From Liquidambar formosana (taxonomy: Eukaryota; Streptophyta; Magnoliopsida; Saxifragales; Altingiaceae), in the NCBI GenBank assembly GCA_039720395.1, contig CM077824.1, forward strand, positions 29,119,613 to 29,183,612: a DNA stretch of 64,000 bases, given 5' to 3'. Shown in pieces: positions 56,994 through 64,000 of the stretch; the first letter of the stretch is position 1, and every line of letters starts with the position of its first letter. A program made the position numbers and the translations under genes. The notes below the pieces were generated by a model. It was not told the origin of the DNA, did not search any database, and saw only the letters and a list, made by a program, of their open reading frames with translations.

Positions 56994-58342
56994 CGGAGTG
57001 GATAGACCAATGTAATGAATTTCCTAGAGGCTTTAGATGTCCTGATTTTTCCTTATTCTCTGGAGAAGAAGAACGTTCTACTGTTGAACACGTTGGCAGA
57101 TTTACAATTCAATGCGGAGAGTTAGCAAACAATGAGTTTTATAAACTTAGGCTGTTTAGGAATTCCCTAACTGGCCCTGCTTTTGTTTGGTATATTAACT
57201 TGCCTCCAAATTCTATTCATTCTTGGGGAGATATGGAGAAGAGTTTTCATATGCAATTCTATCGATCTGAACCTGAGGTAACTATAGCAGATTTGTTTAG
57301 GTTTAGGCAAATGCCAGGGAAGACATCTGAACAATATATTTCTCAATTTAAGAGGGCTAGAACAAAATGTATGATAGCATTACCAAAGCCCGAATTTGTT
57401 AGGCTGGCTCAAAACAGCCTGAACTTTGATCTCAGGAAGAAATTTGAGGGTGTAGATTTTGAGGATCTGTTTGAGTTATCAACCAGGACCTCGAGATATG
57501 AAAGATTGTTAAAAGAAGTTGATCAATATAATAGCTCTTTTTATGGAACTTATTTTCAGGACCCTAATTATGAGGTTGATCTTGCAGAAATCATTGGCCA
57601 AAGGCCAATAGTATGTCCAGCTTTGCAAAGAAAAGATGTTGAGGTGCCTCCGCCGATTGCAACGACGGCTAGGAGGAACCCAATGGATGTGGGGAAAAAA
57701 TATACGTTTGACATCTTAAAAGCAAGTGATATCTTTGATCATTTGCTAGCAGAGAAATACCTTAGAGTGCTGGAAGGTCATAAGGTTCCAACCAAAGAAG
57801 CTGAACTATATTGCAAATGGCATAGAGTGAAATCTCATACCACCAACAACTGTGTAGTGTTCCGGAACCTTGTTCAAGATAGGATTAACCGTGGGATGCT
57901 GAAGTTTCCAGAAAAGAAAGATGATATGGTGGTAACTTCAGACCCTTTTCTAGCAGTGAATGTTGCCTCAGTTGATCTGAGGAATTTCAAGAATCACGAA
58001 GTCCATGGTATAAGAATTCCTCCAAGGCCTGAATATAGCCAGAGGCCTACGATGGTTATGCCAGGAAATCAACCTCAGATGTGTGTTCAATGCCAGCAGC
58101 AGTTTAGGCCTCATTATAATCGGCCTAATCTTCACGTTAGTGGAAATCCGTGGCCCTATGTTCCTATGAGACCAATGCCGCAGGTTAATAAGAGGAATTG
58201 GTCATGGCATCGGAAACCTTTGGAGCCCAAACCCCAGAGTAACAATGTTTTGCAGGTGAATGCTAATGAAGGTGAAAGCTCAAGGCTTGCCAGAACAGTC
58301 AAGCCTCCAGTGACCAAAGAAGGAGTTTGGATAAGGCTATAA
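56994..58342 (+). CDS. gag: Tat gag, capsid and zinc-binding block
   Basis: Open frame of about 450 residues. Retrotransposon gag domain: EWIDQCNEFPRGF, then FRNSLTGPAFVWYINLPP, then MEKSFHMQFYRSE and SEQYISQFKRARTKC. Around 57790-57850 is YCKWHRVKSHTTNNC, the C-x2-H...H-x4-C zinc-binding motif used by Tat gags instead of a CCHC knuckle. A Pro/Gln/Arg-rich tail follows and the frame ends with TAA at 58340. Its true start is at 51780; the ATG at 57200 is internal. Confidence 0.88.
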
Positions 58343-59460
58343 CATCCTAAATTTCCACAACCTCCTTCCAGAAGTCAGAAAAGAAGGATGCAGCGTCGTA
58401 GAGCTTCAGAACGAAAGAAAGGTGAAGGCCGAGGAAAAGTGGAGGCCGAGCAAAAGTGGAGGAAATAATGGTTGATAGAGTCGAGGAAAAGGCGAAGATT
58501 TGGATTTTATCTGTTGCAGAAAGAATTGAACCAGATTCTCGGCTTGAAGAAGGAAAAGGCCAAGAGGTGGTTATGGAGAAGGACGAAGCTGAAGATGAAG
58601 AAAGGGACGAGTAGTCATTTACTATTCAGTTCGGATCTTTACCTCCCGTTTTTGCATGTAGTATGGTTTTTACTTTGCCAGTCTCATTTCAGGCTAAACC
58701 AGATCATAGTGAGTATATGGCCAGAGATGTGGTCGATGCTCAAGCCCCAGCGGCTTTAGTGAGTTCAGCTCCGACGAAAGAGAAGAAGGAAAAAGCTGAA
58801 GCAGAAAAGATGGTTTTTGAAAAGCCATCTGAAGATATGACTCAGCATTTGAGGCCATTATACATCAATGTTCATATGAATGGCAGCCCTGTTCCACGTG
58901 TCTTAGTGGATAATGGGGCAGCTATTAATATTTTGCCTTCAAGTATGCTCAAGACTTTGGGAAAAACTGAAAAAGATTTGATCCCTTCAGAGGTTACGAT
59001 GGAGAATTTCTCGGGTGGAATAACCAAAGCAAAAAGTGTTCTTCTAATATACTTGGCCGTTGGGAATAGGGAGTCTCTGTCGGCCTTCTTTGTAGTAGAT
59101 TCCACTTCCTCTTACAATGCATTGCTCGGTCGTGATTGGATACATTCCAATTGCTGTGTTCCATCATCGTTGCACTAGTTTCTGATCTTTTGGAATGGTG
59201 ACAAGGTAGAGATCGTGAAGGCAGACCAAAAACCTTTTCTGGCCGGATCAAACTCAACAGAAGCATACCTCTATGGTGAGGAGGTTGGCCCAATCAAGTT
59301 TGTAGGAACTGACAAGTATGGAAATCCAAAGAAGATGATTTTAGAAGCGAATCCTTTTCCTTTTGAGTCTACTGAAAAAGTGATGAAGGAAATTCACCGG
59401 TCCAATGTTATAATTCCTTACAGGCTAGTGCAGAAATGCATTATAGAGGAGATTCCATAA
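58343..59460 (+). pseudogene. pol: Tat aspartic protease region
   Basis: A Lys/Glu-rich linker (58343-58660) with frame breaks, then from 58663 a frame with RVLVDNGAAINILPSSML (active site D-N-G, Asp codon at 58909) and ALLGRDWIH, the retropepsin-like fold of plant Gypsy elements. TAG at 59176 interrupts, but the same frame goes on (FLIFWNGDKVEIV) to 59460. Near 59440-59470 the reading changes to the RT frame. Confidence 0.85.
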
Positions 59461-60294
59461 ATAGTACGACCAAGAGGAGTGAGCAGGAAGAGTGTTTGGC
59501 AGCTCTTTCTCAAAGATTATTTGTATATGCCAAAGAGAAAAGCTTGTTTGATGTTTCGGAAGCAGAATGTATTATGGAGGCTGAGGAAGAGTCAAAAGAA
59601 GAGGAGATCAGCCTAGAAGAATTGGAGTTGGCACCAGCCAAATTTGATGACCTTAAGGCCGATGTTCAAGATCTTTTGGAGGAAGTCGATTTGGGAGAGA
59701 ATGGAGAAAAAAGACCCATGTTTATCAGCCAGCTGTTAGATGATGACTTTAAAGTGGAGTTGATTGCCCTGTTGAAGGAATTTAAAGATTGCTTTGGTTG
59801 GGATTATCACGAAATGCCCGGGCTAGACCGCAAGTTGATGGAGCACCAATTACCAATCAAGCCAGATTTCAAGCCATTCAAACAGCCACCAAGGTGTATG
59901 ACAGCTGAGGTTACTTTAAAGGTCAAAGAGGAAGTAGAGCGGCTTTTGAAAGCAGGGTTCATCATACCAATTAGGTATGCTGAATGGGTATCAAATGTAG
60001 TCCATGTTGTTAAGAAAAATGGCAAATTAAGAGAATGTGTGGACTTTAGGCATCTGAATTTGGCGACTCCTAAGGATGAGTATCCCATGCCGATGGCCGA
60101 TGTGTTAGTGGATCGGGCTGCCGGGCATGAGATTTTATCTTTTATGGATGGCCATTCTGGGTACAATCATATTTTTATTGATGAAGAAGATATACCTAAA
60201 ACGGCCTTTAGATGTCCAGGGGCTGTAGGAATGTTCGCTTGGAGAGTAATGCCCTTCGGCTTGAGAAATGCCGGGGACAACTTACTAACGGGCT
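59461..60294 (+). pseudogene. pol: Tat reverse transcriptase, N-terminal half
   Basis: Acidic linker, then the RT start: CFGWDYHEMPGL, HQLPIKPDFKPFKQPPR, VKEEVERLLKAGFI, KKNGKLRECVDFRHLN and MPFGLRNAG. At the catalytic position usually Asp the sequence has SFMDGHSGYN, with the Asp present. About 60277 one extra base breaks the frame just after NAG; a TAA would also arise shortly behind it in the continued frame. The second half follows from 60295. Confidence 0.87.
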
Positions 60295-62127
60295 ATGAAT
60301 TCAATATTTCATGACATAATAGGCAAGTTTTTGGAAGTGTATATTGATGATGTTGTTGTTAAGTCCAAAGAAAATAAGTGTCATTTAGAAGATTTAAAAA
60401 AGGCCTTCATCAGAATGAGAAAACATCAATTAAAATTGAATCCTTTAAAGTGTGCCTTTGGAGTAAAGGCAGGGAACTTTTTAGGTTTTTTGGTTCATCA
60501 AAGAGGAATTGAGGTAGATAAGAACAAGGCCAGGGCTATCATGGAAGCTAAACCTCCTCAAAATAAGAAGGAGTTGCAAAAGTTTTTGGGGAAAATTAAT
60601 TATCTGCGAAGATTTATTTCTAATCTTGTAGGAAAAATAAGAGTGTTTTCACTGTTGCTGAAATTACAGGCGACGGAAGAATTCATTTGGGAGAAAGAGC
60701 ATCAAGAGGCTTTTGATCGTGTTAAGCAATACCTGATAAGCCCACCGGTCTTAATCCCACCTTCTCCAGGCCGTGGACTCAGACTTTACGTTTCATTGGC
60801 CGAGAAGTCCATTGGGTCCATGTTAGCTCAAGTCAATGACAGAGGGCAAGAGCAAGCTGTGTATTACCTCAGCAAGACTTTGACAAGTGCTGAGCAAAAT
60901 TATACTTTTATTGAGAAGTCTTGTTTTGTAATTTTCCATACTGTTATGAAGTTGCAACATTACTTTGCTAATCATACTGTTTCTATTATCTCAAAAAATG
61001 ATTTGGTGAAGTATATGTTGTCTAAGCCTATATCTAGAAATAGAATTGGCCGTTGGTCTTTTGCAATCTCTGGATATGCATTAAGGCATGTTCGCCAAAA
61101 ATCTATAAAAGGTCAGGTGCTAGTAGACTTTCTGGCCGATTATCCTATGGACATTGAAGAAAAGGAAATCGAACTGGATCTGGGGTATGCAGATTTGTCG
61201 GCCTGGATACTGGAATTTGATGGTTCCAGGACGGAGAAAATGTGTAGAGCAGGAATTGTCATTACTTCCCCAGGTGGTCAAAAGTACGAATATACTTTCC
61301 AATTAGACTTCGAGTATAGTAATAATCAGGCCAAATATGAAGAATTAATTATCAGCTTAGAGATTATGAAAGAAATGAACGTGGTAAATGTGGAAATAGT
61401 GGGGGATAGCCAATTGGTCATAAACCAGTTGGCTGGTACTTTTAAATGTAGCAGTTGGGCATTATCACCTTATTTTGCTACTGCTTCCCAGTTACTAGAT
61501 CTATTTAATGATGTAGTGTTAAAATTTAAACCAAGAGATCTTAATAAGGAGGCTAACGAGTTAGCTCAGTTGGCTTCAGGTTTGAAAATAAGAAATGGTT
61601 TAGGCCAAAGAACTGTTTTGGTAGAGAAAAGGGTTTTGCCATCTATTCGTGATAGAGGTTTAGATTTAGAGGTGATGGCAATTGATTCAGATTCTAGTGA
61701 TTGGAGAACACCAATTATGATTAGATTGGTGAATCCAGGTGGTGTAAAAGATAGAAAGTTGAGTTTGTTGGCTACACAGTTTGTGATGTATGAAGGGGAA
61801 TTGTATAAAAAGAGTAGTGATGGTTTGCTGCTTAGATGCCTTGGAAAAGATGAGGCAATGTTAGCTATGGCCGAGGTCTATGAGGGAATTTGTGGTGCTC
61901 ATCAGGCCGAATTAAAAATGAGATGGTTAATAAGAAAACATGGCTATTATTGGCCATCGATTTTGCAAGATTGTATAGAGTATGCTAAGGGGTGTAGTGC
62001 TTGCCAGAAACATGGCCCGGTTCAACATGCTCCGGCCATTGATTTGCGATATATTATAAAGCCTTGGCCTTTTAGAGGCTGGGCGATTGATGTTATAGGC
62101 AAGATATATCCCGCATCTTCAGGCTAA
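60295..62127 (+). CDS. pol: Tat RT C-terminal half, RNase H, archaeal-type RNase H, integrase N-terminus
   Basis: 610 open residues. RT active site VYIDDVVVKS (YIDD at residues 16-19), then FLGFLVHQRGIEV and KFLGKINYLRRFI. The usual Gypsy RNase H follows (YVSLAEKSIGSML, YYLSKTLTSAEQNY, residues about 165-260). A second RNase H of the archaeal/plant type begins at about 303: FDGSR (Asp 309), AKYEEL (Glu 349), GDSQLV (Asp 371); the last acidic position, in NKEANELA, is Glu 422 where Asp is usual. The integrase zinc domain (GAHQAE, KHGYYWP, CSACQKHG) and first catalytic Asp (codon 62089) end the frame. TAA at 62125 is a single stop; the same frame continues. Confidence 0.9.
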   Translation: MNSIFHDIIGKFLEVYIDDVVVKSKENKCHLEDLKKAFIRMRKHQLKLNPLKCAFGVKAGNFLGFLVHQRGIEVDKNKARAIMEAKPPQNKKELQKFLGKINYLRRFISNLVGKIRVFSLLLKLQATEEFIWEKEHQEAFDRVKQYLISPPVLIPPSPGRGLRLYVSLAEKSIGSMLAQVNDRGQEQAVYYLSKTLTSAEQNYTFIEKSCFVIFHTVMKLQHYFANHTVSIISKNDLVKYMLSKPISRNRIGRWSFAISGYALRHVRQKSIKGQVLVDFLADYPMDIEEKEIELDLGYADLSAWILEFDGSRTEKMCRAGIVITSPGGQKYEYTFQLDFEYSNNQAKYEELIISLEIMKEMNVVNVEIVGDSQLVINQLAGTFKCSSWALSPYFATASQLLDLFNDVVLKFKPRDLNKEANELAQLASGLKIRNGLGQRTVLVEKRVLPSIRDRGLDLEVMAIDSDSSDWRTPIMIRLVNPGGVKDRKLSLLATQFVMYEGELYKKSSDGLLLRCLGKDEAMLAMAEVYEGICGAHQAELKMRWLIRKHGYYWPSILQDCIEYAKGCSACQKHGPVQHAPAIDLRYIIKPWPFRGWAIDVIGKIYPASSG

Positions 62128-62970
62128 CATAATTTTGTGACTGTGGCCACTGATTATTTTACAAAATGGGTTGAGGTCATTCCAAAAAATTCAGTAGATC
62201 AAACGGCTGTGATTAGTTTTATAAAAGAGCACATTATGCATAGGTTTGGATTGCCTGAAACTATTAACACTGATCAGGCAAAGTCTTTTTGTGGGGAGCA
62301 AGTTAAGGCCTTTGCAGTGGAGTATGGTATAAAGCTTATAAATTCCACTCCATATTATGCTCAGGCCAATGGTCAGGTAGAGGCTGTAAACAAAGTGTTA
62401 AAAAATATATTGAGCAAAATGATGGTGGATAAGCCTCGGACTTGGCATTTACAGTTGTCTGAAGTTTTATGGGCTTATAGGACTTCATATAAAGAGAATA
62501 TTAAGACAACCCCTTTTACTTTGACTTTTGGGCATAATGCAGTCTTACCTTTAGCAGTCACCATCCCTTCTTTAAGGGTGGCTTTTCAAGAAAATTTATT
62601 GCCTTATGAATATAAGGAGGCGATGATTGTGAAGTTAGAGAATTTGGATGCTGAAAGCCTTAGGGCCTTAAATTCTATTGAGGTGCAGAAAAAGAAAATT
62701 ACAAGGGCTTATAATAAGAGGGTTAAGTTCAAATCGTTTGTTGTTGGTGACTTGGTGTGGAAGGTAATTTTGCCCTTGGGTTTTAAAGATCCAGTATTTG
62801 GTAAGTGGTCTCCAACTTGGGAAGGACCATTTAGAGTTAAAGTTGTGATACCTGGAGGAGCCTATGTACTTGAAGATATGGCTTCAGGAAAGGAGTTTAG
62901 TTCAATCAACGGACGGTATTTGAAAAAATATTTTCCCACAATGTGGAAAACCGTCCAACAAAAGGAGTAG
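62128..62970 (+). CDS. pol: Tat integrase, catalytic core and C-terminus
   Basis: Same frame as before the stop at 62125. FVTVATDYFTKWVEV starts the core; the second Asp is in TDQAKSFCG (codon 62272) and the Glu in NGQVEAVNKVL (codon 62380), so the DDE triad is complete. The C-terminus reads KWSPTWEGPFRV and GAYVLEDMASGKEF, ending YLKKYFP and TAG/TAA at 62968. Apart from the one stop this integrase looks well preserved. Confidence 0.9.
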   Translation, partial: HNFVTVATDYFTKWVEVIPKNSVDQTAVISFIKEHIMHRFGLPETINTDQAKSFCGEQVKAFAVEYGIKLINSTPYYAQANGQVEAVNKVLKNILSKMMVDKPRTWHLQLSEVLWAYRTSYKENIKTTPFTLTFGHNAVLPLAVTIPSLRVAFQENLLPYEYKEAMIVKLENLDAESLRALNSIEVQKKKITRAYNKRVKFKSFVVGDLVWKVILPLGFKDPVFGKWSPTWEGPFRVKVVIPGGAYVLEDMASGKEFSSINGRYLKKYFPTMWKTVQQKE

Positions 62971-63071
62971 TTATATAAAGAGAAGGCCGATTAAATTAAG
63001 CAGTTCCAAAAAATACAAGACATTGTTCAAAAAGAGAAACAACTGCAAAGTACTTAAAGAAAATGATTGGC

Positions 63072-64000
63072 CTAAGAAAAGAAGCCTTTTAGAAGGCTTG
63101 ATTGAGCTGAAGTCCAATTCTTCTGAAGGCGGTCAATCTCTGCCGCAACATCTCTCTTTTCCTTCTCCCAAGTAGGGACCTGTGCACTGGAAACCTGATA
63201 AGGAGTCTTCAACTTGGTGACAACAGCAAATTCCACGGCTTGAACAGATTTCTTTACCCTCAGTTGAGTTGTTTCAGTCTCTAGCTCTGAGGCCATTTTG
63301 TTCTTCTTTTCTTGAAGTTGCAGGATTTCTTTCTCAATTTCTGCAATGGTGGTGGACTTGATTTTGACGTTGGCAGCCAAGGCTTGGACTTCTTTCTGCA
63401 CTGCTAGCATCTTGGTCTTAGCAGACTCCATCATGCCCTTGGTGTTTTATCTGTCCTTGAGGCCATTTTCTGCTTTGTTTTTTCGAGTGGAGGTGTTTGA
63501 GAACTCTGCCAAAAGGTCTTTCAAATTGGAGGTGATGGCTTTGAGTTTCTCCTTTTCTGTGTCATCAGTAGTGCAAGAAGAGAGGAAGGTGCATGTAGAT
63601 TCAAACTCCGCAAGCAAATTTGCAGTAAAGTTAGAAAGCTTTAAGGCCATTAGTTCTAGAAATCTGTATTTAGCTTTTTCAAGCTCAGTATTGGAAGAAG
63701 CAGAAGCAGAGGCAGGAGTATCTTCTGGGAGAATAGGGGTTGGTTCCAGGTCTTCCAGGGCTGCGAACCATTCCTCAAGGTCATCTGGAATTACAATAGG
63801 ACTTGTTGCTGAAGTATCTGGTTAGGGAAGTTCCTTTATAGTTGCCATCAGGCTGGTTTCTTGCAGCTTTTCTTCAAGCTGTTCAACTTTTATTTTCTTT
63901 GAAAGAGGAGAATTTGAAGACCCTGAGGCCTCCATGCTGTCATCAAGAATTTTCACTGGGCTAGAGCTAGGACTTTCACTTGCAGTGGGTAAGGGGTTCA
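63072..64000 (-). pseudogene. Antisense extra ORF after pol, coiled-coil C-terminus (continues beyond window)
   Basis: One frame on the - strand runs from the window edge to the stop at 63072, crossed by TAA near 63821 and 63444-63446. It reads SSSPVKILDDSMEASGSS, LSKKIKVEQLEEKLQETS, DDLEEWFAALEDLEP, then long Lys/Glu/Leu heptad-like stretches (ELEKAKYRFLELMALKLS, EIEKEILQLQEKKNKMASEL, EKEKRDVAAEIDRLQ). Tat elements often carry an additional ORF in antisense between pol and the 3' LTR; in some, the N-terminus is a plant mobile domain. The N-terminus here is off the window, so that identity is an inference. The frame kept over 0.9 kb with few stops argues that it was coding. Confidence 0.65.

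Larger units (their letters stand above)
50966..64000 (+). mobile_element. Tat-lineage Ty3/Gypsy retrotransposon (3' end outside window)
   Basis: Order: LTR, PBS, gag, protease, RT, RNase H, a second (archaeal-type) RNase H, integrase, then an antisense ORF. The second RNase H and extra ORF after integrase are traits of the Tat clade. Gag is split by a solo LTR at 52626-56988. Frame breaks occur in gag, between protease and RT, inside RT and inside integrase, so it is defective. The 3' LTR and target duplication lie beyond the window. Confidence 0.9.

Noticed and set aside
63346..63825. 159-residue + strand frame after the Tat integrase
   Set aside because: It mirrors the - strand coiled-coil ORF; the - strand reading has the coherent composition and continues across stops.

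Overview
This window looks like intergenic DNA from a large, repeat-rich flowering-plant (probably eudicot) genome. I find no host protein gene, rRNA, tRNA or CRISPR array. The plant assignment rests on plant LTR-retrotransposon lineages (SIRE-type and other Copia, Tat-type Gypsy), primer binding sites for initiator-Met tRNA, hAT and Mutator-like DNA transposons, and plant telomere-type motifs. The species cannot be named from this sequence.

Layout, left to right. (1) 1-32349 is one SIRE-type Copia element (+ strand; its 5' LTR is cut by the window start), split by two insertions. The first (531-14997, target duplication CTATG) is a solo LTR of a Tat-like Gypsy family. That solo LTR was itself split six bases from its end by a gag-only Tat-like element on the - strand (537-11528, duplication GTCAC). 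The second (15685-25255, - strand) is a complete but decayed Copia element with a 3.5 kb leader. The SIRE pol region (25957-29054) is followed by an extra sense ORF relic (29553-30683), a polypurine tract and the 3' LTR (31027-32349). (2) 32350-35620 is AT-rich spacer with a poly-C/CA microsatellite and a decayed LTR fragment. (3) 35620-41990 is a - strand Copia fragment split by a 4.0 kb solo LTR (37865-41870), which in turn holds a long-TIR DNA transposon (40555-41665) inside a TA microsatellite. (4) 42000-50525 is a patchwork: a possible foldback element, a truncated LTR (44272-45291), a Mutator-like element with G-box-bearing TIRs (45523-46693), a hAT element (46801-48149), a small hAT MITE (49076-49547) and one end of another LTR (to 50525). 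(5) 50966-64000 is a Tat-lineage Gypsy element (+ strand) with gag, protease, RT, two RNase H domains and integrase, then an antisense coiled-coil ORF that runs off the window. Its gag holds a solo LTR (52626-56988, duplication TTATC), which holds a solo Copia LTR (54096-55760, duplication CAAAA).

All elements appear non-functional. They carry stop codons (many at expected Gln or Trp codons), frameshifts, or lost catalytic residues, although several single domains remain readable.

The most interesting signal is not a gene. At least two unrelated LTR families (SIRE Copia and the 52.6 kb solo LTR) carry pairs of short palindromes 21-22 bp apart, repeated at about 70 bp, just upstream of a TATA box. 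Two Tat-like LTR families have a GC-rich stem-loop at a comparable place, also with palindromes 22 bp apart.
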